Assembly: GCA_947579605.1 (NCBI GenBank)
Contig: OX388317.1
Span: forward strand, 21,409,384 to 21,473,383
Length of the DNA: 64,000 bases
From: Athripsodes cinereus
Taxonomy: Eukaryota > Arthropoda > Insecta > Trichoptera > Leptoceridae
Direction of reading: 5' to 3'
The notes beneath the pieces were generated by a model, which saw only the letters and a program-made list of their open reading frames with translations, searched no databases and was not told the DNA's origin. The translations under genes and the position numbers were made by a program. Below, one piece after another: positions 24,083 through 37,123 of the stretch. Every line of letters begins with the position of its first letter. Positions within the stretch are counted from its first letter, which is position 1.

Positions 24083-24628
24083 AAACCAATCAAACATCTC
24101 GATTGGAGAACCATGTTTAGACGTCCCAAAAAATGAAGAACGGAAAAAGGAAAGGAAAAACGGTTGTCTCTATGGTTTGCATTAAATGTTTCTCGATTGG
24201 TGGATCTTATATTGTGACAGTGAGAATGGCTGAATTGGTGAGCGTTATCAACAGACACCGAAAGTGATCACTTGAGCCAGCCAAGAGCCAATTCGTAAGC
24301 GTTGACACGCCACTTCTTTTGATTAAATTTTGCACAATGTTACATTGTGTAAACATGATTCTACAATTGAGGCGTACAGACAGCTGGATGTGAACGTCAA
24401 TCATCAAGCAAAAATATTAAATCTTTCGGCGACAATTCGGAGCATTCTCTGAAGAAATATTCGAATGAATGCCTTCGTTACCCGTCCATGAGACGTAACG
24501 AAGGCATTCATTCGAATATTTCTTCAGGGAATGCTCCGAATTGTCGCCGATATTTAACATTTTTACTTGATGATTGACGTTGGCATCCAGCTGTCTGTAC
24601 GCTGCCAATCGAGATGTCTGACTGGTTT
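24083..24628. mobile_element. Nested inverted-repeat element
   Basis: The outer ends AACCAATCAAACATCTCGAT (from 24084) and ATCGAGATGTCTGACTGGTT (to 24627) are inverted copies with two mismatches. Inside, arms of about 110 bp (24372-24481 and 24495-24602) form a second, larger fold-back with a 13-bp loop. The inner right arm abuts the outer right end while the left arm is 265 bp from the outer left end. This suggests an inverted duplication of the right half inside an older MITE. Confidence 0.8.
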
Positions 24629-25469
24629 CATAAAATGAAAAAAATCTGACTCACTATATCTTATAGGTTGCAATGCAAAACACACCCCATCTAATAAAAT
24701 AAAATATTCAGATCAACAGTTGGATTAGCAATAACTTAGTCTTTATTTGTGAGTAGGTCCGAATGAGAATCGATAGGATTCTATCAGTAGGACCATCATA
24801 AATATCATAGTATAGTAGGAACACAATATTACAACATACCTATTTATGATGTATATCAGTAATTATTATTCAGTTGTCTAGACAAATCTAATTTTGATCA
24901 TCCGATTGATTCATATTGATAATAGATATATTATCTATCTATTTTAATATGTTTCTAAGAGGCCACAGTTGTGCAATACACAGTAATAATAATATATTCA
25001 CTGTGTCGGTGTTTAGGTAGTAGAATTCCATATCGAAATAAATAAAACAATAGTAGAATAAAACGCTTGTTTTATTTATTTCAATAATAATATACCATGA
25101 ATAGAAAAGTCTAGACCTGGATATAAATTATTTAGAACCAATATATGCCCACCTATACACCTATCTACTTACTAATATTTCACACAGGATATCAATTTAT
25201 ATAGACATTCAACATGCATTTTATAGTGAGAGGATCGCAGTTCGATTGAAATATTTTTTATCTGTATTCTATAACATCACTTTGTGTAGTTTGTATTTAT
25301 TTATTTCAAGTAAAAGTACAGAAAATACTATAACAGGCTTGTGTTGTGTTTTCGATGAAATATTTTTTTTGTATGAAGTATTACGGGGAAGGTTGTACAC
25401 AAGACATGAAAATCATGTCGCATCGAGAGAGAATCCATGCTTGACTTCAAATACAATGAATATTGTTCG
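24629..25469. other. Non-coding stretch
   Basis: No gene is seen. The plus-strand frame starting at 25246 runs into the R1 copy that follows and has no domain. Confidence 0.5.
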
Positions 25470-25680
25470 TTCATTCAATCATACCATCACAACATTTCCC
25501 ACTTGCAGGGTAGCCAGCGGACCAAAAGCACGTAACAAACTTGCAAATTGTTCTCTCGTTGCCGATAAAAGTTAGAACTTTCTGAATGGGTGGCATTCCT
25601 CATCGCCGATGTCGAATTTCTTGAACGTGAAGTTTTACAAATATCTGCCTCTTTTTAGGACACTCTAAAAAAACAGAATA
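25470..25680 (-). repeat. Dispersed repeat R1, minus, good copy
   Basis: Blocks: CATACCATCACAACATTTCC, GGGTAGCCAGCGGAC, TGCCGATAAAAGTTAGAAC, GAATGGGTGGCATTCCTCAT, CGCCGATG, then ATATCTGCCTCTTTTTAGGA. The order is the exact reverse of the plus-strand copy at 6270. Confidence 0.65.
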
Positions 25681-25689
25681 AAGTGGAAG

Positions 25690-26215
25690 ACTAATTCTGA
25701 ACAGAGGACTTGCTGAATTTCATCATTTGTTATGCAAGGAAACATCTAGATGGCACACCACTTAATGAAAATTTTCATGACTATAATACGCGATTAAAAC
25801 ATAAAATCAGACCAATAGAACACAGGCTCTCTAAGTTGGACCGTAGCTTTTTGTGTCTAAGTGTAAGACTATACAATAAGCTTCCGGATACAATTAAGTG
25901 CGATGATGTATTGATCTTCCGGAGAGGGGTGAAGTCGTATCTAGTTGATAAATCGTTTTACTCTATTGACGAAATGATAAATGAATAATATTTCCTCATC
26001 GAATTAATACATATTTTAAAATTTGACGTTGTGGATCCGGACTCTTTACATCCGTGACTACATAAAATTATTTTATTTAATTTGATATTTTATATAACTT
26101 TAATTGTTTCTTTGATTGACTGTATTTGAAATTGTGATTAATTAAATAAATTTTATATATGACGAGTCCAAGTTCCTCCATAATAGGGGCCTAGGGACAA
26201 TAAGAAACAATAAAC
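25690..26215 (+). mobile_element. 5'-truncated LINE, RT C-terminus and 3' UTR
   Basis: The frame 25710-25988 contains YNTRLKHKIRPIEH, then CLSVRLYNKLPDTIKCDD, then FRRGVKSYLVDKSFYSIDEM. The pattern YNKLP...FR-x-x-x-K-x-YL...FYS-x-x-E is the common ending of CR1/jockey-type RT proteins. About 200 bp of UTR follow, ending in repeated AATAAAC units at about 26195-26215. The catalytic part is missing. Confidence 0.8.
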
Positions 26216-27003
26216 AATAAACAATTTATCAGCGCATTATTTATCTTTTACCATCAGCCGACAACACAGCATCAATGTGCAAGATCATAATTATAAAATA
26301 TTTTTTACAGACTATTGCGGAAGCTTCTATCCATCTTCATTTACTCAAACCGTGACAGCATTATAGGTACATATTTCCTACAGACGGAGTAATTGGTAGA
26401 CATCCTGTAAGAGTAAAGAGCCTCATATCTAATCAGCTTAATATTCCATGAACAATGAATGCTTTTAAATAACAACAACAGAATGAGATATAATAATAAT
26501 ATGTGGCAGGTAGGTAAAGGCACTCCACTATAGCAAACAAAATAATAGCTGATAAATGTATTTTTATTAGACACGTTATATCCGCGGCACTGCTCTAATT
26601 TTCCCATCAACCCATTCGTCACTGACCCATAATTTTTTTTATTTATAAAATAAAAATATTATTGTTTTTTTTTTATTGCATCATTGTTACCCATGGACTA
26701 CTGCTAATATTATTATTAATTATTATTTGCCGCATGCATTCCTCGCCCAGACGGAGTATAATAAAAATTATGATAACAATACTTGAGTATAAAAAAAACC
26801 AAAACCCTATAAAACGTTAATTTGATATCACAAAAGTAGTGATATAAACATAATGGGGATGTGACTCTATACAGCCTGTCTCGTCTTACTGTCTGGACGG
26901 TGACGTTACAATCACAAAATATGACAACTACAAAAAATACCTGATAAATACAGATAAAAAAACCACAAACATGTTCAAAATAGTTATCACAACTATATTT
27001 TAT
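26216..27003. other. Non-coding stretch
   Basis: No gene or recognised repeat. Minus-strand frames at 26341-26622 and 26716-27018 are aromatic-rich chance frames. Confidence 0.5.
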
Positions 27004-27300
27004 GATTTTTTGACACAATTGGATGTCGGGTACTGTATCTACTTACTAAGAAGTGTAGGTGTTAATTATATTATAGACTACTTAAAGAGGGTCCCGGGTT
27101 GAAAGAGTAACCAAGCCTTAAGACGATTCATAAGCGTCGAAAATCTGAGTAATGCATTCTTAAAGGATGTTCAAATATTTACGACTATGTGTATAATAAA
27201 CATATCTAGCTAGATAATACCTATTCAAATAGATTGTCTATCGGTGATTTGAATTAACTGGAATGATTAATCTAGAGTGGTTTTAAATCAAAAATATGAT
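27004..27300. repeat. Diverged relative of the 10.4-kb fold-back
   Basis: TGACACAATTGGATGTCGG and GAAGTGTAGGTGT (27010-27060) are the inverse of the segment just right of the fold-back (10640-10693). AATACCTATTCAAATAGATT and TGGAATGATTAATCTAG (27215-27275) match its right arm in the same orientation, at lower identity. The arrangement of blocks differs from the 10.4-kb locus. Confidence 0.65.
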
Positions 27301-28434
27301 AAGTTATGACAATGTTACCAAGCAATATTCACGACAGCACAAAAATTGAATTTTGTCTAGTCATAGCTAATAGCAAAATTCCGTTGCATGCTTTAACACA
27401 AGTGTCTTCTGTAAAAAAGTAAACACAAACAAAATTGAACCACACAAAAATATCAAAAGGAAATGGGAATATGAATACGTATTATTCTGAATAGTATGTT
27501 AAAGTCATCAGCAAGAAAAAAATATAAATGCCACACGATGTTAGGACAATAATCTATCACACGTAAAAGATTGTCTTTTGTCACTGAAATTTGGATGCAA
27601 CATATCGTAATTAATAATTAAGAGAAACTTCAAAATCGTGAAATTTGAAGATAATGATGTTTATAAACCTCACATAAATAATAATTCCATTTTTTTTTTC
27701 GCAGTTACATTATTATGTCAGGTGTACGCCTGTGTCTGCAGTTACATTACAATAATACGATTATGTCGTCTCTGTTTCCAAATTACAATGATTAAGTAGC
27801 AATCGTGATTCCGGCGATGATCATCACGACGCCACGGCTGGCGATGATTATGATGCTAGCTAATGACAATAGACAGTTGAGTTGACCCTCACAATAATCG
27901 GAAATAATACAAGGTAGTACCATCACGATCATGACATGACGTGACGTGACGGTAAGGATATTATCAATAAATGCCAAAGCACGCAGCACGCCCGACAACT
28001 GTGAATGTCCATCAACACAACTATACTACAATACATAAGCAAACTAAAAAAATCACCACGTATTTCACATACATTAAAGTTACAATGTCGCAGCCAGACG
28101 CTTTTTCCTCTGAATTGGCGTCTTAAAGGTGCCATTATTAATAATAAATATTTTTTATCTATAATCTGTAATATCTACATATGCCATGTAAGTAGGTAAG
28201 TGTAATTTTAAGTTTCTCATTTTCACGGGGTTTGTTTTGATTTTTGCATTTGATATGGGTGGGGTGAGTTTGTGTTATAACTGTTTACTTGCAACTTTAC
28301 TTGTTCGTCATACGCTTCGGTAATTTGCGGGACCTTGATTGGTTTGTTTTCTGGAAAAATATGACTGTTAATATTTGTTAATTTAAACTGTTTGTGTCCT
28401 TTAAGAGGAATAAAATTAAAAAAAAAATGCCATT
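27301..28434. other. Non-coding stretch
   Basis: No recognised gene. Overlapping frames on both strands at 27929-28199 have no domain I can name. ACGTG units repeat near 27938-27950. Confidence 0.45.
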
Positions 28435-28620
28435 ACGACATATCGTGGAGTAGCCAACAGGCTAACTTCATGTAAAGATATCCTCTCCATGCCAATAAAA
28501 ATTAAGATATTTGTATGAGTGGCATACCTCATCGCTGAATTGAAGGAGTTAAATATCTTATTGGTGATGTTTCACAAATCTGCCTTTTTCATGACACTTT
28601 AACACTTGTAGAAAAGAGTA
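28435..28620 (-). repeat. Dispersed repeat R1, minus, good copy
   Basis: It shows GGAGTAGCCAACAGGCTAAC, ATGCCAATAAAAATTAAGA, GAGTGGCATACCTCATCGCT and TTTCACAAATCTGCCTTTTT in order. It preserves the GCATACCTCATCGCTGAATT core best. Confidence 0.7.
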
Positions 28621-28632
28621 GGAGAGGGAAGT

Positions 28633-28661
28633 ATTCATATATATCTACAGATATATATGAA
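28633..28661. repeat. Short palindrome
   Basis: ATTCATATATATC and GATATATATGAAT are separated by a few bases, an AT-rich hairpin with about 13-bp arms. Confidence 0.8.
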
Positions 28662-30005
28662 TATATCTACCTTGTACCAGGTCTAAAGCAGAGTCAAAAG
28701 GAAGGTGTCTTGGAGACTTATTAACATGGTGCGTGCTGTAATGATACTACTAAGACCGATATTGCGAATTGCATCATTCATGGATGGAGTTTCAGGAATA
28801 GTCGATTCTATATCCTGCAGGATTACAAAACAATCCACCATTATTGCACGATATTGCACGTAAGATAAAGAATAGATTCAGGTACTAGAGACAATAAATT
28901 TTTAAAGTAATTAACTGCGGTTGCAATCCTAAATCGCGAATGAGACTAATCCGTAGGTAGATTTCACTTATTCTAAGCGATACTCCAAGAAGTTTTGCAA
29001 CAAGTATCTACTAGTCACATTTAATTTATAGACTTATCCATAATAATAAAAGTAAATGATCGAAACGATTATAGAGTTATCTTTCAATGAAATAAGAATA
29101 TTATGTACGTCGAGTGTATAGGGTAGAATGGCAGATATCTACCTGACTTCCTCAATCACAATATTATAATGGAGTACAATATTGTAGACAGACGCGAGAC
29201 AGACGAAACCTTCAGCGGGAGCTATGTAGGTATTTAATAATATAAGTATGTGTTTAATAGTAAATCAAACGTACATAAATCGCTGATATATAATGCAGGT
29301 GTTAATGCGTACCTAGTTAATAGTCGGATAGATAGAAATAATATAGGTACCTATTGTGCGATAACAAATTACCCTCCAATGTAACGCTTATCTCTACTGT
29401 ACAAGTGTGTATATCTCATGTAAGGATAATATTATGGTTTCATCTCCGTTCAGCTTTTAACGTTTCTATAAAGAGAACAAGGTGGAATCGAGTATCCCCC
29501 GTTTAAAGCGATTTCGTATCAATTTAGTTACTTTTTCCCACAATACTCTGACACAAAACGATGAATAGGTATATTTATTTTCAAATAATCGAGACTTCCT
29601 ATTGTAAATAGAATAAGATTTTCACTATTTTCACAAAAACAAAATCAAATATCATTTAAAATATAATTACTAATGCATTTGTAAAAATTCACGCATACAA
29701 CATTCGGCTTTTTCAATTTAGCAATAACAAGAGTGCTACCTATTCTAAATATCTATTACTCCATGGCACATTCGAAAGGGAATTGTGGGTGTCAAATATA
29801 AGCCGTGAGCCCTTTGGCTACTTCATGTATGGGTGTCATTTGTTTGATTAAATGGGATGCATTATGCACTATGACCTATAATATCTACTGTACTTCCCCT
29901 AGTAAGTTTTCCTAGTGTTGCCAGTTGCAGCGAACTCTCGAGCCCAGACATCTTATGAAGCCAATATAAATAAAGGAATCCAAGGTTAAATCATTTATGG
30001 GCTAC
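28662..30005. other. Non-coding stretch
   Basis: No gene or recognised repeat. It has moderate base composition with no open frame of interest. Confidence 0.5.
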
Positions 30006-30021
30006 TATCTAGAACGAGGTA

Positions 30022-30205
30022 TTCTGCAGGGTATACCCGAGGGCAGGAGACCGTTAGGCAGACCAAGACAAAGATTGTTAGATAACATCAACCGAGATCT
30101 GGAGGAGCTCAATGCTAAAGACGACTGGCAGTCCATTGGTCAGGATAGAAAGGCTTGGAGATCTATTGTTTCGTAGGCAAAGGTCCTACAAGGGCTGTTC
30201 GTAAG
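30022..30205 (+). mobile_element. 5'-truncated LINE insertion with 16-bp target duplication
   Basis: TATCTAGAACGAGGTA occurs at 30006-30021 and again at 30206-30221, directly flanking the insert. The insert reads GRRPLGRPRQRLLDNI, then LEELNAKDDWQSIGQDR and KAWRSIV, then a stop. The GRPR...W...A-x-DR-x-x-WR layout is the typical C-terminus of many non-LTR RT proteins. There is no poly(A), and the insert ends AGGGCTGTTCGTAAG. Only the last 60 or so codons arrived, so it is a dead copy. Confidence 0.85.
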
Positions 30206-30385
30206 TATCTAGAACGAGGTAGTCACTGAGAGTTCTGAATGGTCTAATTCTAAATAGTAATGTAGTGTTGGTGATTTGACGATACGATACAATACAACAC
30301 TAATGCAGCGTCGCGCCGTCACTCTGTCGCGTGACACAAACACTAATACTAGTCAATATACATACACACACAATACAGTGACACA

Positions 30386-30398
30386 GGCGCCGGGCGCC
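30386..30398. promoter_or_regulatory. Paired GGCGCC sites
   Basis: GGCGCC occurs at 30386-30391 and 30393-30398, one base apart. The second is followed by A, giving GGCGCCA. TCGCGCCGTCACTCTGTCGC lies 60-80 bp to the left. Neither site has the full activation-element spacing to GNCV. Candidate Mad/Medea binding spot in the presumed Dad upstream DNA. Confidence 0.35.
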
Positions 30399-30399
30399 A

Positions 30400-32765
30400 A
30401 ATACTCCATATAGCGATACAATAACAATATTACCAACACATAAAACACCACGCAGGGTAAACAATGAAAGAATTAACCACGTACATGTTATTTTATGAAT
30501 CATTCTAAGAATCCGAATATTTTAAAACTATTTTGCGTACATGACTAAATTATTCGACTTACGTGATGAAAATCTAAAAGAAATACCTAATACCCTATTT
30601 TAAAAATGTCATCAATCAAAAGACAAAGAACTTGTCTTAACTAATATAGAATTGTACAGATGTTTGATTTAATTGTTGATTAAATTCTTGATATTATAAA
30701 CCGTTCGATTTCCATCATATTTACCACGTAGTTTTATAAATACATTTACGTTTTATATAAAAATTATTAACTTGAACCGCCATCCTTCAAAGAGATCCTA
30801 AAATTGGAATATTACTGTACAATTTACCCTAAAACAACACTATTGAGTTAATATCATTTTATATTCTTAGGTAGATGCTTCATTTATAATAATATAATAT
30901 ACCGTATCGGAAGCGAGCCAAAAAAGTCTCTACATTAATGAACAATAAAAACCATATTAGATCAACTGTCGCGAGATCATTTACGACCGTTTAAAGTCTG
31001 AAACGTAATCGTCGTCGGCGTACATTATAATGAAATAATAACCTTAACACAGTGACTGGCGCCGAAATACGAGAGTACCTATATTAGTAATGTTACCCGC
31101 TAATGATATCGATGTGATATTGTGTGTAAACTCACATTACCTATGGAATGCAAAATGTACTTAACGTTAAGTCCACTCTATACACTAACTTTTCTTCAAC
31201 GAACAAGAAGAACCCACACGAAAAACTCTTTTCAACCTATAGTGTCTAAATTTTACTCTATATATTTTTACTATACGGTAAGTTTACTCTTCTCAGCTTC
31301 TTACTGCGAAGATCCGTAAGGAAAACCTTTATCTCCAAAATTGTTCATACGGACACCACGAACACTTCAGTGGACACACAAACGTGTTTTGTCAATTATA
31401 ATATTTCCTTGTACCTCACCCAAAATCGTTTCGTTTTCAAATTAAAAAGGCAAAATTAATAAATGTCATTGAAAACTATTTGATTTCTTTTAATTCCAAT
31501 ATAACCATGAGTTTTAACTACACATCGTAGCACACTGTACAAAAAAAAACGATTAAAAAGAACAAGGTTGTGATGTCTTGAAATTGTATGCATTGGTTTA
31601 CATAAGCCCCACACGTAGTATCCCATAATAAATATAATAATTATATACTTTCAGTTCATTTTAAAAATCCGTTCAAACCAATACTAAGTAAGAACTTTAT
31701 TTATTATGTCAATGAAACTATTCAAATTTAATATATTACAGCCAAGAATGATCACAAAATCGTTAAAATAGATTTACACACCTCTTAGTACATGATTAGT
31801 ATTACCACACTCCCCTTTTAATGCGTTTCAGACGCGTTTAATGTAATTACACAATATTATGTATGGCAATTCTGGCAATATCATCATAATCATTTACCAG
31901 TCCTGCAGTATTTATGTACACCTACATACACTATACTCTACATAACATAACATTTACTCGTACTTAACTAGATACACATCTCGTACTTGTAATGTAAAGA
32001 ACATTACATCGTTACTAAGTAAAATACTAGTAATAATACGTATGTTCACTAGTCACTACTTAAAACACACACACAATTAGGTGTTTCTAGTACCGGATTA
32101 AAGAGGGGAAGTGATTGAGCGTTGTTTTACACGAAAAAAACTCGTAAATAATCCTTGTGATAGACATACTGAGTACTTATAATATGTAGTACGACAACTA
32201 ATAACTTGTGTGATAATGATATTATATGTAATAACATGTAACTAGATTGTAATGTAAATAAATTATATAATTGAGATTATTTTTAGATAAAGTGTTTTAT
32301 ATTGTTTAATAATTATAGTATTCCACGCATTGTACTTCTAAATTATTACACTACCTACTATTAATTTTATTAAATTTTAATTTCAATTCGTATACTTATT
32401 ATTACATTCCATATGAAAAAGGACCATTTCATGAATGTCGTCGTTCTGAATAAAATTTACATTATTATTCAAAGAAAGAAATTGGTTTGTGTCGGACAAT
32501 GCCGATTAAAATAAAAATATAACTACTACTAATACAATTTATTCAAGAACGGGCAAGAATCAATAGTGAGGATATCAAGCACGTCTGCTTGATAGTTTAT
32601 ACTAATAAAAATAATAACACTTGACATAGATACCAAAATAATGTGTTTTCAGAATGCAATAAAGAATACTCAGTAAACAGAATGAGAGTATTCATCAATA
32701 CAGCAACATGTATCTACCTATTTTGTATTTTATGCGTTTATTTGGACCTTAAAAGTTAAACATAA
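30400..32765. other. Non-coding stretch with one GGCGCC
   Basis: There is no gene. TGGCGCC lies at 31057-31063. The other frames are chance products of AT-rich DNA. Confidence 0.5.
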
Positions 32766-32769
32766 TATA

Positions 32770-33045
32770 TTTTAAACTACCGCTTTGCCCCGTGGAGTCC
32801 TCGGTGAAGAATATTCCCCTACTCTTTTCTATAAATTTTTTAATGTCTTGTAAAAGGTAGGTGTTCGTAAAACCTCACGGTAAGACAATTTACATCTACA
32901 ACTCAGGGATGAGGCATGCCACCCATCATTAGTGATCTAATTTTTAATTGACATAAAGAGGACAATTTGCATGTTTATTACTTGCAGTTAGTCCACTGGC
33001 TACCCCACGTATGGGATATACCGTGATGATGTAATGCAGTAAACT
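32770..33045 (+). repeat. Dispersed repeat R1, near full length
   Basis: Blocks in order: CCCGTGGAGTCCTCGGTGAA, TACTCTTTTCTATAAATTTT, AATGTCTTGTAAAAGGTAGG, GGATGAGGCATGCCACCC, AAAGAGGACAATTTGCATG, CTGGCTACCCCACGTATGGG and ACCGTGATGATGTAA. With the copy at 6270 this gives the best view of the whole repeat. Confidence 0.75.
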
Positions 33046-34184
33046 ATTACATCTAATATTTAGTAAGAAATTGTAACCATGAACATAGAACTAATAATAA
33101 TATTGAAAATAATAAACTCATAAAAGCCTATCTCAAATATCTAGCATTCGTGATGTCAAATTGAATCTAATTTGGTGAATCAATTGATGTGTATTGATTG
33201 TGAGAGGTGTGTGTGAGAAGTTGTAAAATGATAATGAGATTGAGGTAATCTCAATATGGCGAGGAGTGAACATCATCAGGTGATAAAATATACCGCGTGG
33301 GAGGGTTCTCTTCACGTGTTGGTGTTAGTGACAGTATGGAGACCAGAGACCGCAGACCAATCAATAATTTAAATCTAGAGATGTCTTAAAAAAAATAAAA
33401 CAGATCCTTCAAAATACTCGAAAATAAGTTATAATTGTATTAATAATAAGATTTTATATTGGGTCACGAAACGAAGAATCATTCTATAATTAACTAAACT
33501 CCCCATCTCAACTTCTTCCTGTTACCTTCGAATTATTTAAATCATACAATATTTAATACACAATATTTCAGAAACGAAAAGTATGGTATCATTTATTATA
33601 ATAGCTGAATGATTTGTTATCATAATAATATGAAAAAAATCTTCTCACTTCTGTCAATATATTTTATAGCAAGTCACAATTCTGCACGCACATTATTCTA
33701 AATTCCATATTTATTAAGATGTTTTCATACTCCATAACCAATGAAGACATGCTAAGATTTTTGTACATACTGAAAGTAATAGAATTAGTGATATTGGATA
33801 CTTATTTGAAATTTACTTAATTTAATCAAAACAACTCAGAAAATCGATTATGTCCAGTGAATCGAATCAATTTATCGATTCTTCAAGATGATACGTGTTT
33901 GGTCAACTGAGACTGGCGATTATAAACAAGAGTGCAATGTATCAATAGAATACTTAAAATAAATTAATAAAAACTTTCACACATCCTACGATAAAATATC
34001 GAACCCGCATATTATTAATGGTACCAATCACACACTTTTAATTGAATTCTGTTTTATATTAATTGCACAATGGCACGGTATGTATTCCAATTAAACGCAA
34101 CCTGCCTTATTTGGAGAGGCCAATATTTAATAATAAGCGTTATACTTTTGTTCTTAGCGTGAAAATCATTTATCAATGCATTCA
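33046..34184. other. Non-coding stretch
   Basis: AT-rich. No gene or repeat family was recognised. Confidence 0.5.
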
Positions 34185-34285
34185 ATTATATCATAAAAAA
34201 AAATATATAATAAAAGATACCCACGGCGCAGTTTTGATCGGTCAGTCCCTCCGGCTGCCCATCGGGGCCCGACTGTGAGGACAAA
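34185..34285. other. GC-rich scrap of unknown origin
   Basis: CACGGCGCAGTTTTGATCGG and CCCTCCGGCTGCCCATCGGG stand out against AT-rich flanks. No RNA fold or protein motif is clear in any frame. It might be a transposon fragment or a diverged structural-RNA copy. Confidence 0.3.
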
Positions 34286-34369
34286 AGTTTTTACTTAAAA
34301 GAGAGGATTACTAGAAGTCCCCGACTTCTGAGATATTCGGGAATGGAAGGGAGTTTTCAGTGTTATCAA

Positions 34370-34610
34370 TGCCTTACTCATATGGTAAAAGAAGTTTCCA
34401 TTGAATACTGGAATGCTTCAAAGAAAAGTCATAAGCAAAATTAACTTCCAACAAATTTAACATAAACTTCCATCTACCTTTCCATTCAATCACGGCATTT
34501 CCACACGAGTGGGGAAGCCAGCAAACTAAAAACATATAAATAATTCTCTCCTTGTCACAAAAATAAGACATTCAGGAAGAGTGGCATTTCTCTGAGAGGC
34601 TCAGTTTTAC
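34370..34610 (-). repeat. Dispersed repeat R1, minus
   Basis: The firm part is 34485-34605: CAATCACGGCATTTCCACAC, GAGTGGGGAAGCCAGC, AATAAGACATTCAGGAAGAG and TGGCATTTCTCTGAGAGG. The left 100 bp is only loosely like the family. Confidence 0.55.
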
Positions 34611-34611
34611 T

Positions 34612-35261
34612 ATTTCGAAATTATTTAATGATCGTATTCGTTTGTTTCGATCCTGATTTATGATTTTATAAATCTGTGACAACTGAATGAAAACATTCTT
34701 ACGTTACCTACTACATTATTTATTTATTTACCAACTAAGTAATTCTTAATGAATGAATGAATGAGGTAACAAACACGAGCGGGTTCATTCACACTTGAAA
34801 TAAAATCACAAATAAAGAATAATATTTATTATACTAGGTATACCTATACATGCATAAGTAACACGGCGTCACTGTGAACCTGTATCATAATACGATAAGC
34901 ATTTATTTGGTATGAATCATAACAAGTTGTGCTGTTGTTACCAGGGAAGAAAAAGGACCAAAAAATATTATTACTCAAACAGTAGAACTTAAAAGAAAAA
35001 CTAACAAATAAATATGTATGACTTCAAATATGAATTTAAAAATATCTGGAGTCAAATTGAAAATAATTCAGAAGCACAATGCAAGATCAGTACAAATTTG
35101 AAGAATGAAATAAAAAGACAGGGTACTCTTAAGTTCTAATAACGTTAGTCGACAACATGACTTGAGAAGTTTCAATTCTTTAACAAAAGCCTGAAATCCA
35201 AGCCAATCTACCAAAAAAAAATGTAAGGTTAAGAAACATAATATTTCCTTATTGGCATTAA
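34612..35261. other. Non-coding stretch
   Basis: No gene is recognised. A tandem GAATGAAT run lies at 34752-34764. Confidence 0.5.
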
Positions 35262-35360
35262 ATTTGGTTAGCTGGAAGATATTGCCTCCAGTCAATAAGC
35301 TCGCCAATTGGTCATGATTTTTTTTGTCTGATCAATAAAGTGTTATTATTATAATTAAAA
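35262..35360 (+). mobile_element. LINE 3' UTR tail
   Basis: TTAGCTGGAAGATATTGCC, TCAATAAGCTCGCCAATTGG, then ATCAATAAAGTGTTATTATT. The order TGGAAGA-GATATTGCC-AATAAGCTCGCC-AATAAAG is that of a common insect non-LTR 3' UTR and is shared in part with 11623-11700 and 48865-48910. Upstream DNA carries no clear RT frame. Confidence 0.6.
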
Positions 35361-37112
35361 ATATTTTTCATAAAATGCCAACGCATTTCTGTTTTGTTTA
35401 TTCTATATTTTATGTCTTATATAAATAAACTCAATTTACGTTTAAACATGCATATCAAACACTGTATTAGGCTCATTGGAAGACAATGCCTTAAGGCAAT
35501 ATGTAAGTCTTTTGGACAAATTTATGTTTACAGAAAAGCGATTTTATTATTGTAAATATTGTTACACCTCTTAAACCTTTAGTCGCAATTACAAGTTACA
35601 ATTCTATTTTTATTTATTTTTTGAGAAAAAGTGGTTAGATAAAGAATAAATTTGCATAAATAAAGTATTATGTTTAATAGACATACAACGTTAAATTTTC
35701 GTAATTTTATCCCTTCGCAAACATTATACTAAGATGTTTAATTAAATTCGTATAAAACCGCACAGTTTATTGACCACCATTAAGTTGAATTATAATCAAA
35801 TTAAAGAGGTCATGACTCAAAATCACGTCATTCAACAAAATCGTAAACAAAATAATAAATAGCACAATGAAAATGTGCAAATTTGCAAACAAAAAAATGT
35901 CAACCTGAATCGACACAAATGACAATAATGGCTGTGAGTAATAATAATTTATTGAAATAATTCTCGATGACAAACGACAAGTTTAAATATTATAATTTAT
36001 ACATTTCCTTATAAATCACAATATCTGATAATTTATGGCTATTAAACTGCTAATTTGTCTATGGTTCCCACAGATTCACCTCTACTCTTTCTCACATCAT
36101 TCACTCGGGCTCATTTACAAAAAGTTGCAAGATACGAATCTAATAAAAGAGATCCGCTAAATACCGCTATACGAAAGTATCAATCGAAACAATCGAGAAT
36201 GTTTAATTTATTGTGAATAAATCTAAATTTATAGAAATCAAACTAGTATTTAGCTTACTTTATATTTTATTTCATGTAACCGAAAAACTCACCGAACAGT
36301 TAAGTCCATTTGTACTTTTTTTACAATTAAAACATTTTTGTACTTTTTTGTGCAATTAAAACAGTTTTTTCAATTCATTAATAGAAGTTAAAAACATCAT
36401 TATTAAAGACATGAATTGTTCAAAAAAAGGAAGAAACGTTTACGATAGAACCATTGAATTTTGGTGTCCCCACCTCCCCACCCATCATTTATCTAACTCA
36501 CTAACTGTTCCGTAATATTTTTTACCACATAGCCGAGAATTTGTAAGCAGGATTAACTAACAATAATTAACTCTTTACCGAATATAAAAAAATAGTATAT
36601 AATAGGCGAGTTTATTGCATTTAGGCAGCCTCTGCCAAATCATTATAATTGTGAATTATTTATATTAAAGGTGTTATTAAACCATGTGACGGAAGAAGGT
36701 AGTAAAATAATAGATATGATTAATAGAACTGCTTCTACGTGTAAATGTACCTACATCAGATGAAGAATGATGTCTGCTTGTGCTTATGTCATTGGGGTGG
36801 GACGCGTCACAACACTAACGATAATAACACGTACCTAGTAATTACAGTTATTATTCAATCAGATTCCATATTAATTTACTTTAAATAATGTAATACCTCC
36901 TATCACACCCTATTCTACATACTAAACGTGAACATTCTGACCTCGATTATATAGGGAAGGGATAAATGTATTATTGTAATTATGGAATTACATTATATAC
37001 CTATAGAAATTAGGATTCAATATTTACAATCGTGATCGAATTGCTGTATTTTCAAAAGATATATTAGGTATTGTTTGATATTTATTTATTTTATTAACAC
37101 TATTTTAAGAAC
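35361..37112. other. Non-coding stretch
   Basis: No gene. A piece at 36604-36660 (GGCGAGTTTATTGCATTTAG) resembles 62935-62955 (GGCGAGTTTATCGCAT), perhaps another retroelement 3' UTR. Confidence 0.45.
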
Positions 37113-37123
37113 ATAATACGTCA

